Shown piece by piece: positions 47,561 through 57,545 of a stretch of 64,000 nucleotides of DNA. The stretch comes from Hemibagrus wyckioides. Lineage: Eukaryota > Chordata > Actinopteri > Siluriformes > Bagridae. The stretch is from the NCBI RefSeq assembly GCF_019097595.1, contig NC_080710.1, positions 4,057,780 through 4,121,779 on the forward strand, in the 5' to 3' direction. Below the pieces are notes generated by a model that was not told the origin of the DNA, ran no database searches, and worked only from the letters and a program-made list of their open reading frames with translations. The stretch's first letter is position 1; each line of letters begins with the position of its first letter. The translations under genes and the position numbers were made by a program.

Positions 47561-50500
47561 TCAGCTGCTCGTCCCGCTCGTGTGACTGGTGCGATGTGGG
47601 GCGGAGCTGCTGTTGATCTCTTCTTCCTCCTCCTCTTCCTCCAGCCATCCTCCCAGCCGGAGAGGGGAGGGCACCTGAGGCGTGGAAACTATCATAAAGA
47701 GATGCGCGATTGTTATTTAGTTAAAATATACTGAGAAGATAACAATATACTAAATCACATAACATATACACATATATAAATTATTGTCAAAAGTTTTGGA
47801 ACACCCCTCCAAATCAGAGACTGTGAGCCAGACCTTCTTGTCCAACATCAGTGCCTGACCTCACAAATGTGTTTCTAGAGGGACGGTCAAACATTCCCAT
47901 AAACACACTCCTAAACCTTGTGGAAAGCCTTCCCAGAAGAGTTGAAGCTGTTATAGCTGTAAAGGGGCGGGAGACAACTCCATATTACATTCATGTGGAG
48001 GTAAAGGCAGACGTCCCAGTTTTGGCCTGGCTCACAGTCTCCACTCTAATTCATCCCAAAGGTGTTCTATCGGCTGTTCCCACAAAGTTGGGAGCATGAA
48101 ATTGTCCAAAATGTTTCGGTACGCTGAGGCATTAAGAGTTCCTTTCACTGGAACTAAGGGGCCGAGCCCAACACCTGAATTCAATGATTTAGAGTGGTGT
48201 CCCAAAACTTTTGCCAATATAGTGTATATATGATTATATGGCAAATTCCCCCAGATTTCTAATCCACTTAATAATTATGACTGGTGTTACAAATGTACAG
48301 CATTTTTCAAAGCAAACACTCACCAACACTTGCACCGAAGTCCCTTGATGACACGTGCGGATGTGACTGACCGGGTCCACGCTGACACGGGAACTTCTGC
48401 TGATGCACCTATCAGAAGTAACGACCTTTATCTTAATTCGTGGTTATAATATATAACATACACCGGGCATCAGCCATAACATTATGACCACTGACAGGTG
48501 AAGTGAATAAGACTGATGATCCCCTCATCATGGCACCTGTTAGTGGGTGGGATATATTAGGCAGCAGGTGAACATTTTATCCTCAAAGTTGATGCGTTAG
48601 AAGCAGGAAAAATGGACAAGCGTAAGGATTTGAGCTTCGAGTTTAACGAAGGGCCAAATTGTGATGGCCAGACCAGACCTGGATCAGAGCATCTCCAAAA
48701 CTGCAGATTAAAACTGTGGGATGTTCCTGGTCTGCAGTGGTCAGTATCTTAAAGGATCTGCTGCTAACATCACGGTGCCAGATAACACAGCACACCATCA
48801 GGGATCTAGTGTCAGAACTGTTTAAGCAGCAAAAGGGGGACCAACACAATATTAAGCAGGTGGTCATAATGTTATGACTGATTGGTATGTATATATACAC
48901 ACACACACACCACATACAGGCAGGTGACGAATTCAAGGAAAACCAATCCACTTGGAGTATTAGAATTCTCCTGTAGGTGTGTGATCTGTAAGATATACGT
49001 TATTTTCCCCGAGGCAGCACTTACCTCATGCATGTAGATGGCATGAAGGCTCATCTCGGCTGATGCGAACTCGGAGAGGAGGGCTGAACTGGACTGGCCG
49101 TACATCCTCGACTCGCTGGTGCACATGCTGGATAGTAATGAGAATGTCCACTCAGAATTGTTTAATTATTTTAACTTTGTCAAAATGAATGAAAGAATTA
49201 GACATTAGTTGATCATCCAAATGACAGCACAGGTTCCACATTACTGCTGTGTTTAATGTGATTACCTGTCAGCGGCACTGCTTTGGTACACTGGACCTTC
49301 ATGATGTTGAGGAACGGACGGCTGGAGGACATGAGAGCGCGAGCGCCCGGCGTGAGGCTGCTGAGATGATGAGAGCGAGGCTAGGACGCTAGCGGCGGCC
49401 GATGCCGTACTGCTCTGAGGAACAAAACGACGGTTCCAACCCGGCAACCCGGACGCCGTCAGGACCGGATGAGCTAGAACACTCGCTAGAAGGGTATCCG
49501 GCTGTGGGGGGAGATAATGATTTGTCACAGTGAGACAAGGCAGTCAGGAGCATGTATTAAATATTCATTTTTAAAAAATTATTATTATCGGTTCAAGGAC
49601 AGGACAGCGACTGCTTCCACCTGAAAACAATATTTTGCCAAAGTTAAGAAAATATAGTGATAAACCCACAGCAGTGGCAGAGTCGTTAGACAGCAGCGAG
49701 GTGCAGAGCGGAGCCTCGGAGAGCAGGAGCTGAGGGTTCGGTCCAGCCTGAGCGTCATGCTGCACCTTCTCACGCATATGGCTGATGAACAGCGAGCTGT
49801 CCTGAGGCGGCTGCCAGCGAGGGTTCTTCAGAGTGAAGTGAACCAGCGACAACTCAGTCTTGCCGTTTTCAGCCTGCTGGTACACGGACGCCTCGGTCTG
49901 GCCCTCTGACATCCACTGAGAGCCGAGAAAAAAACGTTAGATTAAAAAAAGAACGTGTAGCTATTCCATGTATTTAAGTAAAAACTAAACAAAAGAAACC
50001 TCTACTGTGTTTCTTTTCACACACACCTGTGGGTTGCCATGTCGGCGAATATCCATCTGCGCAAAGGAGCATATATCACCGACGCCCACCACCTCCACGG
50101 TGAAGTTGCGCAGGAAGTCGATGATCTCCAGAGACTTGCTCCGGAGGACGAAGATGAGGATGAAGGGCGTGATGATGGGACTGAGCAACTCCTCCAGTAT
50201 AAAGACCTGCAGAGATTCACACAGTTGTGGGTTAACTAATGAAACTCGTTCTTGTCTACTGCGAAAGTGTATGGAAGGCTGGAGTATCTATAAACGGATA
50301 AAAATATCACAGACACGATCGTGAGAAGTGCATTCTTAAATGTAACAAATGTGCTGCGTATTTCTCACCGCTTTGTACTGGAATAGCTGCGCTAGCTCGT
50401 CGCGCGTCTCACTCTTGTTGGCGTTACCCTTCCAGTGATCGGGCATGTAGTGGATGTGCGCCAACACGCACTGTAGCAGCTGCTCCGGGCACCACACCAT

Positions 50501-52158
50501 ATGCTCGTCTGGTATAAAGGACCTGCCGGGGAGCACAAAGCCACAAGGTCACTTCTTCACAGGTGCACCAGACTGTTTACATGTAATCGTTTAATATCCG
50601 TGTCTGTGTGTAATCAACATCAGCAAGACGGATGAAAGGAGGAAGCGGATAACAAAATACAGAGGATTTTCATACCTGGCAACGGTGACGATGACGCCAA
50701 GAGCGGTCCCTGTGGTGAGGACATGCTGTACAGCGAGGACGTCTTCGTCGTAGATGGTTAGCGCGACCAGCACAGCTAGCAGTGAGCCAGCGAAGAAGGC
50801 AGCGCTCCGGGCCAGCACGGCGAGCAGGGGCGAGTTGAAGGCGTTCATGTATTTGGCGGCAGGACGATAGGCGCGGCCAAGGCGCTCGCGAAGCTCGTGG
50901 TCCAGCTCGTTGAAGTGGCGAAGGTAGAGACGTCCATAAAGCGACCAGCGGCGCGTGCCCAGGCTGCCCGGTTCACGCTTGATGGCTTCTGCGTAACTGA
51001 AGAAGGCGTACAGCGCCTGCCACACCAGCACGAGCGGACACAGCAGCAGGTTGGCCACGCCCGCCAGCAGGATGGTGTGACTCAGCTGCCGCGCCAGCTC
51101 CAGGCGCTCGCTCGCTCGCTTGTACTTCGGGTGCAGGCTCCATTTGTTCTGAAAGGGTGAACCCGGCCCCCAGAACAGGATCAGCTCAAAGTTGTACTTG
51201 AGGCCTTGCGTGAGGAAGACCACGTCCCCGAGGAAGGGCATGCGCAGGTGCACGGGCAGCAGCGACTTGTTGATCATGGCTACTGTGTAGTTCTTGAAGC
51301 GCAAAATGCGGTGGTAGATGTCCAGCTCGGTCAGCTCTTTCTTGTGGATGCACATCTGCTGCTCGCGCTGGAGCCTGATGAGTCGCCCCTGCACTTCCTG
51401 CCAGCTGAAGTTGCACAGTTCGTCCTGCAGTTCGAAACAAAAAAAAAAACAGCTTACAGAGAGGTCTGAGGTGCCTTCAAGGATCATCATCTAAACTAAT
51501 ATACAGTCACATGACTCGTGAAAATGACGCAGTCCACACTCTACTCACCATGCTGATCTTCAGGGCTTTGATATAAAACTGGCGGATCTCCCAGTAACTC
51601 AGAACGTTGCAGAACACCTTGCCGAGCCGATAGATCCAAAAGATAGCTGCCATTATGAGGAGAAAGATGATCCAGCTGTTGCCTTGAATCCTGAACACAA
51701 CACATCCAGATGTTTCCCAGTGCATTTTCATCTAGTTCACAATCAATCACACGTCCTACGCTCACCAATTTCCGGGGAAGATTTTCGGAATTTACTGTCC
51801 CGATTTTCACGGTGTTCTGCTGATATGCTGTAGTCGCCGATATTTTACACGCCGGCGTTCACGGTAAACATTTGTGAGCGCAGGCCTCGGACTAGGCGAC
51901 GTAAAATATATATATATAATGAACTATAAACCGTGGGATACTTTATCACAGAAGACATTACAATTGTTATGAAGCAGTAATTCTCATTTTATTTTGTCAC
52001 TAGAGGCTTGCAATGTGTGTGTGTGTGTGTGTGTGTGTGTTGTCAACAAGTCACACACTAATAAAACATTGTGCATCCATTCAAATACTGTGCATCCAAA
52101 CAAATATTAAAATATGATTAAATTAAACAAACACTGAGGAAAGGACACAGTGATGATA

Positions 52159-52195
<37 letters not shown>

Positions 52196-55100
52196 CGCTC
52201 TATACTCCATCTTTCTCCACTTCACAGCTGAAAGGGACGGCGATAATGTTCCAAATCGAGCGCTGACACTGGAGACTCCTTCCAAGAACTTAAAATAATT
52301 AAGTCTAAATATTTAAGTCTAATTAATGAAAAATAACTAATTTACTTAGTAAATTAATTTAAATAATTAAGTCTAATTAATAAAAAGTTCATAAAGTATA
52401 TATAATGGTGATGTTTTTGTCATTTGTTAGAGGAATAGAGGAAGGTTATTCGTTTTCTGATCTCTCTCTCATTATTTTTTTATTTTTTTTATTTTTTTTT
52501 AAAGGGCACCGATGATGATTTCAGCCAAACCAAGCACATGCTGTTCTTGGACAGAGACCACGCTGGAACCGTGTCATCTCTGATAACTGACCCGTTTTTG
52601 GCTCGCAAAACACGATGACGTCCTATCCAAACACTGCAGGAAGCTAAAATGGGTGGAGTCAGTGAAACATGACAGACAAACAATTTAAAAAAGGACAGCA
52701 GATAAAACAGATCTTCTGAGAAAGCAGATCTGTTCCATGTAGAGAGCCACAGAAATAGCAAGCTACGTGACAGCAAGTTCTCCTCTGCTGGTGTCGCAAT
52801 AAAGGTGTTTATTTACAGTCTGGAGGGCTATTGCAGAGGGACGAAGAGAAGGAGGAGAAGAAAAAAAATACACGACTGGATCGAACACAGAGATCCTGAG
52901 GTGAGGTGATGAAGGTTTCAGAAATGACTTCCCTAAATTCTGTTAAATTCTTCATTCTGTTGGGTTAGATGGTGGTGTTGACTTAAAGGACAGGAGGTAT
53001 GTTGGGCTATTTCATTTCAAAAAAATTTTAAAAGAAAGCTTCCAGAAGCATTTTCGGGGGCCAAGCACCCAGACTCTGTGAGCCAAAAACATCCACAGAC
53101 ACACTTTTGGCCTGTTATTGTTAACGTTTGAGTAGCACCTCAGGGTGTGGTCCTGAAGATGTCTACCAAGTCGTCACTCGTTGCTGAGATACGGCCTTTG
53201 GTGTCAGATTCGTTGACCCGTTACGGGCAAAATGTTTGAAGCATTCAAAATTCCTCTATTCACTTTTATGAGGCTTACTCTGAACGTGACATCTGCCAAA
53301 TTTGGGGTTGACTGGACATCATTTGTTATGAATTGATGCTGAAGGGTGTGTTGAACTCGTCTCGACCATGGAAATCCAGAGATCCCATTTTTTGGCTTTT
53401 ATATTTTGGACACACATTTTAAAAGTTATGACAATGAGCATACTTCCAACTGGACCCAGATTTGACCTGATGGTGGAGCTACAGCATTAGGAGCAATTGG
53501 CTCAAATTTGGTGGGAATGTTCTTTAGGCTCTCACCTATCAGTGTGCCAAATTTCATAACTTTTTACCAGACGGTTCTATGGGTTGGAAGTAGGTTGAAT
53601 AACTAAGGTGCTATACCGCTGTGGTGCTTGGACCCCAAAACCCACGATGTTCTTTCATTTTTTTAAAGGAACTGTTGACGTTTTCTGTACTGAGATGTTT
53701 GTTTAAGAAGGAGTCTCCAGTGTCAGTGTTAAGCTTGTTGTTATGTGCTGTTGAGAGAAAGTAATCAACGTCAAGCGACCTCGCTCACCTCTCAGCGCAC
53801 TGCTCAGGCAGCAGGATGGCATCCGGCAGTGTGACCTTAGTCCTGTCCAGCGGGTTCACCCCCGGCCCGGTGTGGTTCACGGCTCGGTTGGCGAACAGCA
53901 CGTCATAATCCACACAGTTGAAGAGGAAGGTGGTGAACGTGACGACAAACAGGAACTGCCTGAAAGAGCGCAATTCGAGGAAATGCAAGAATAAGGACAA
54001 AGTTTGATTTAAAATTCTCAATTCTGATTGGCTGGAAGGTTTCCAAGTCAAACTCTCCAGGATGTTAGAAAATAATCCATTCAGAGTGATTACTTTCCTC
54101 CGAGCATTTCATTCCTTACATAACGACGTCTACTTACACAAGTTCAAAGAACTCGGATAGCATCATACAGGAGAAGCCATTTTTCTGATGGAAATGATAA
54201 ATGTACACAAACTTGGTTAAGGAATTTAGCAGACAGGAAGCATGCTTGAATTAGATCACTTATGGTACATTTAGAACTAAATAGAAATCTAGAGGAACGT
54301 CATGGGAAGGATATTCTAGTGAAGAAATTGTCAAGGTTCTTGATGTGATGCCAGGAATCTAGAAGAGACAAACAAGAAAGAGCTGCATCAGTAATAGATC
54401 GGTAATAGAAACTTGAAGCCTTCTTTAAGGCTTCAAGTTTAAGAAAGCATGAATATAATAAGGAAATGCTTTTCCTCACACTGGTTTGGTCAGGTTGTTG
54501 TAACGTAATCTGTTACAACTTGACAAATGTTTGTACGCAGGACAAAAGTCCGTTTTTCAAGTAGATGTTTGAGCAAACACAACATCCCATAATGCAACAC
54601 AGCTATAGGATGCTGAGACTCCGCACAGCTAGTTAGCGAGCTATGAGATGACGAGCACAATGCGGTTTGAAGCTGGCATTCCTGAAAGTTTTCTGATGAG
54701 GAGGTGAGAGAACTGGATGTTACATTAAAGCGCCACCGCACCGCTCAAACACCACATATGTGCACCGATCAGGCATAACATTATGACCACCTGTATAATG
54801 TAGTGTTTTGCTGCTAAAACAGCCCTGACCCGTCCTGCACTGTGTATTCTGACCCCTTTCTATCAGAACCAGCATTAAATTCCTCAGCAGTTTGAGCAAC
54901 AGTAGCTCGTCTGTTGGATCGGATCACACGGGCCAGCCTTCACTCCCCACGTGCATCAATGAGCCTTGACCGCCCATGACCCTGTCGCCGGGTCACCACT
55001 GTTCCTTCCTTGGACCACTTTTAATAGATACTGACCACTGCAGACCGGGAACACCCCACAAGAGTTTTGTAGATGCTCTGATCCAGTCGTCTGGCCATCA

Positions 55101-55425
55101 CAATTTGGCCCTTCATCAAACTCAAAAACTCAAATCCTTACACTTGTCCATTTTTCCTGCTTCTAACACATCAAAATGTTCACTTGCTGTCTAATATATC
55201 CCACCCACTAACAAGTGCCATGATGAGGAGATCATCAGTCTTATTCACTTCACCTGTCCCATGCCTGATCGGTGTATGTAGGCGATTATTGATCAGTATT
55301 CTGATCATATGGTTACCTTTCAGTCCCTCAGGCACATGAATCAGCAGATCCTCCTCTCCCGGGGGCGAGTCCTCCTCGTAGTCCTCTAGTCTCTGGTACT
55401 CCTGGTAGGTTTCAAAGTCAGCCAT
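47561..55425 (-). CDS. atg9b: Autophagy-related protein 9B (multi-exon, complete)
   Basis: ATG9 is the multispanning lipid scramblase of autophagy that travels in Golgi/endosome vesicles and works with ATG2 during autophagosome growth. Coding exons, 5' to 3' on the minus strand: 55425-55317, 54358-54315, 54202-54138, 53959-53789, 51690-51549, 51424-50676, 50522-50369, 50206-50027, 49915-49670, 49501-49266, 49127-49025, 48408-48324, 47688-47561. They sum to 2412 nt, 803 residues plus TGA. Visible: N-terminal sorting motif YQRL (10-13), HVPEGLK, TM segments in exons 4-6 ([19 protein letters not shown]), [80 protein letters not shown], and [11 protein letters not shown] near the C-terminus, then eight Glu in a row. 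YQRLED, HVPEGL, QCAER and AYRPAA favour ATG9B over ATG9A, as does linkage to abcb8 and asic3. It lacks the long Pro-rich N-terminus of human ATG9B. The exon 9 donor is a weak GTGGGT. Confidence 0.95.
47778..48224. mobile_element. Tc1-derived element in atg9b intron 12
   Basis: Starts TTATTGTCAAAAGTTTTGG (diverged end) and ends TTTTGCCAATATAGTG. It carries the non-coding 3' part of the family and a short piece ([11 protein letters not shown]) on the minus strand. It is a deletion derivative. Confidence 0.8.
48471..48886. mobile_element. Non-autonomous Tc1-like element in atg9b intron 11
   Basis: Inverted ends: CAGCCATAACATTATGACCAC on the left and GTGGTCATAATGTTATGACTG on the right. The interior is related to 54763-55274 in inverse orientation. 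It has no long open frame. Confidence 0.8.
51691..53788 (-). other. atg9b intron 4
   Basis: Holds (GT)n runs (about 52014-52040 and 52160-52193), copies of the GACACTGGAGACTCCTTCC repeat (52262 on +, 53709 inverted), and a 580-nt element with inverted ends (53056-53636). Confidence 0.75.
53056..53636. mobile_element. Non-autonomous DNA element with GGGGCCAAGCACC ends
   Basis: It begins GGGGGCCAAGCACCC and ends GTGGTGCTTGGACCCC, imperfect inverted repeats of about 15 nt. No transposase is encoded. The family is common in fish in my experience, but I cannot name its superfamily from sequence alone. Confidence 0.65.
54203..54314 (-). other. U12-type AT-AC intron of atg9b (112 nt)
   Basis: On the minus strand the intron begins ATATCCTTCC right after …FFTR and ends …TGTAC before [18 protein letters not shown], the consensus U12 branch site, lies about 14 nt before the 3' end. 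No GT-AG choice keeps the reading frame: reading on from FFTR meets a stop within four codons. The resulting join matches the ATG9 family (FF(S/T)(R/K)-(V/I)Y…HQ(K/R)NGF). This is therefore a minor-spliceosome intron with AT-AC ends. Confidence 0.88.
54763..55274. mobile_element. Non-autonomous Tc1-like element in the first coding-region intron of atg9b
   Basis: Left end CACCGATCAGGCATAACATT; right end CATGCCTGATCGGTG, its inverse. About 510 nt. Interior words (CCTTCCTTGGACCACT, CATTTTTCCTGCTTCTAACAC) are shared with 26683-26895 and, inverted, with 48471-48886. Confidence 0.82.
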
Positions 55426-55476
55426 CGTGCTTCACATTCTCCTGTGTGTTCAGTCAATCATCACAGATCCTTACGG
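55426..55476 (-). promoter_or_regulatory. atg9b 5' leader with two minimal upstream ORFs
   Basis: The exon carrying the start codon begins after a strong pyrimidine tract and CCAG at 55477. Before the main ATG (55423-55425, context CACGATGG) there is a three-codon uORF (55461-55450, ATG ATT GAC TGA). There is also a start-stop unit, ATGTGA (55437-55432), whose stop lies 6 nt before the main ATG. Such elements commonly reduce ribosome flow to the main start; here that is an inference. Confidence 0.6.
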
Positions 55477-56203
55477 CTGGAAAGAAAAAAAAACAAGATC
55501 AGGATTTAATGTGACGGATGAAAATGTGACAGATCTCAGCTCAACTCCTGATCTCTGATTGGTCTGAGGTTTAAAAATAACTGCAACAACATCCTGTTTA
55601 CGATGCAGGTCATGCTGACAAACAACGGGTCGCTATCCATCACCGGAAAAAAATGTGTGTAAAAGACGTACTGGCAATGATTCAACTTCTAAAAGGAAAA
55701 TAAAATAGCTAGCTCATGTAAAACCAGGCACACGATGACACTGCCAGGGGCCGTATCCCAAATCACGCCTTCAACCACTTGTAAGTGCACTTCATCTCCT
55801 TCACCGTAACGTCCATGGAGTGCACTTGTATAGCCAATAGGCGGTCGTTTGAAACACCGCCAACATCCCAGAAGCATGACACAATGACTTGTGAAAGATG
55901 AAAATTAGATTTAACAGATCGAGTTTAGCTCAGATACTCGACTCAAAATCACGTGAAACATTTCGACTTTATCTTAAAACTTTACAAATATGAAAATATC
56001 TCACTGACGATTAATCTCATCCTGTCTAAGCTAAGTAAGTGAGCTAGCAGCTAGCTGGTGAAATGACTAACAATAGTGTTTACGTAACTCAGCTCGCATT
56101 GCATTGCTACGATGTTATTTAATTTGCTTAAAATATAGAAAATGTTAATAGAAACTACGAATATATATGTATATATAGTTTATAAACACGCCGCAGCTCT
56201 TAC

Positions 56204-56245
56204 CGCAGGGACCACAGAGACGCCGTTTGTGTTGTTAGGCTTTTC
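56204..56245 (-). other. atg9b: Putative atg9b 5' non-coding exon
   Basis: A GTAAGA donor on the minus strand (intron starts 56203) follows a GC-rich leader (…GGTCCCTGCG). With the acceptor at 55477 it frames a 727-nt leader intron. The 5' limit of the exon is a guess based on the promoter motifs just upstream. Confidence 0.5.
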
Positions 56246-56282
56246 TCTCCTTAACAAAAACAGACATGTCAACAAACCCCCA

Positions 56283-56301
56283 TGACGTCACCGTGACGTA
56301 A
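56283..56301 (-). promoter_or_regulatory. CRE/ATF site pair in the atg9b promoter
   Basis: A perfect palindromic TGACGTCA (56283-56290) is followed after 3 nt by a second site, TGACGTAA (56294-56301). They sit about 40-80 bp upstream of the presumed non-coding first exon. CREB/ATF family factors bind such sites; control of atg9b by them is an inference from position. Confidence 0.55.
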
Positions 56302-56745
56302 ACTTGACGCGAATTCCGTCTTGTTATATTTTTTCTACTGTTATTTTTATTTATTTTATTTTTTTGTAAATAACACGAGGCAGTAATTTGAACGAATATA
56401 TATATATATATATAAACAGCCTTTCTGGAAAAAGGTGTGCTTGTTTATTTGTTTGTTTGTTTAATGATAAAAGGATAGTGTGGTGTTCTTTTGGTATTGG
56501 TGGACGAGCAGGTGCTTAAGATCAAGAAGAAGAAGAAGAAGATAAAAAAGGAAGAGATAAAGAAGTTAAAGAAATAGATAAGAAAGAAAGAAAATAAAAG
56601 TGTAGATGGATGAGTAAGTGATTTTAAGATCAGGAAGAAGAAGAATGTTCATGAAAGAAAGAAAGAAAAGAACAGATTAAAGAAGATTTGGGAAACAACT
56701 GAGAAAAATATTTAAGCGTCAGAAGAAGGAAATTCTTATAAGATT

Positions 56746-57115
56746 CAGAATATTCAACTGTCTTGGAAGAAGATCGATAGATTCAGAAGATTCACGGAGG
56801 AATGAAGAAGATTTTTCAGAGGAAAAAGACTCAAAGTAGGCTTAAGAGGGTCCAGAGGAAGATTCAGAAAATATTTCAGAGGAAGATTGAGGAGATCCAG
56901 AGGAAGATTCATAAGATTCATTAGATTCAATGTAAGATTCATAAGATTCATTAGATTTATTAGATTAATTAGAGGAGTCACTAGGTTCATTATCATTAGA
57001 AGATTCATTAGATGCATTAGATTCATTAGAAGAGTCACTAGATTCATTAGAAGACTCATTAGAAGATTCAAAAGAATATTCTTTAGAAGATTTACAGGAA
57101 GAAGAGCACGAGTAT
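56746..57115. repeat. AGATTCATT-type tandem repeat
   Basis: The region is built from imperfect copies of a 9-nt motif (AGATTCATT, AGATTCATA, AGAAGATTC). It is purine-rich on + and lies between the divergent atg9b and abcb8 promoters. Both strands show short open frames made only of the repeat, which is a by-product of its composition. The 200 nt before it (56521-56740) are AGA/GAAA-rich simple sequence. Confidence 0.8.
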
Positions 57116-57308
57116 AAGGAACTTAAAAACTCTTCAGCTAGAAATATATTATAGTTGCATTACAATTTACTAAACGTTATTTTTTATAATCTTTTAACCT
57201 TCACCCTCCCCCGCCCCCTAGCGACAATAAATAAAAACGACAGAGAACCCTGACTACAGGTGCGTTCTAAATTACTTATACCAATCTGATTCCGGATTTC
57301 GGCTTCCT

Positions 57309-57470
57309 ATTGGCTGGATGGTGGCTTGCTGAACCGTCTGCGCGTGCGCACAAATGACTAGCCAATCGCAAAACGGAACACCGGACCAATCTGACCAATC
57401 GTAGAGTAGGAGGCGTGATTTCTTCGGATAATGCCTGCGGGACAGTTTAAAAATGGCGGCGCATGTATAG
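57309..57470 (+). promoter_or_regulatory. abcb8 promoter: CCAAT boxes, NRF-1-like palindrome, YY1 site
   Basis: Visible sites: an inverted CCAAT (ATTGG 57309-57313), a palindrome TGCGCGTGCGCA (57339-57350) close to the NRF-1 consensus, CCAAT at 57362-57366, 57386-57390 and 57395-57399, and AAAATGGCGGC (57450-57460) of the YY1 type. There is no TATA box. NRF-1 and YY1 sites are typical of genes for mitochondrial proteins, which fits abcb8. The YY1 motif also contains an ATG opening a five-codon frame (57453-57470); it matters only if transcription starts upstream of it. Confidence 0.65.
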
Positions 57471-57545
57471 CTTGCTGTAAACTGTATTAATTGAAGCTGT
57501 TGTTAGTTGTTTACAAAGTTCAGTTTTCATAATTAGATAGTGATA

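Noticed and set aside
54138..54358. A GT-AG intron for the atg9b exon 2/3 join
   Set aside because: Every nearby GT or AG breaks the frame or adds residues absent from the family; the AT-AC U12 solution fits exactly.
56754..57117. Open frames on both strands (Met/Asn/Leu and Arg/Phe/Ile repeats)
   Set aside because: Both are read-outs of the AGATTCATT tandem repeat; no gene features.
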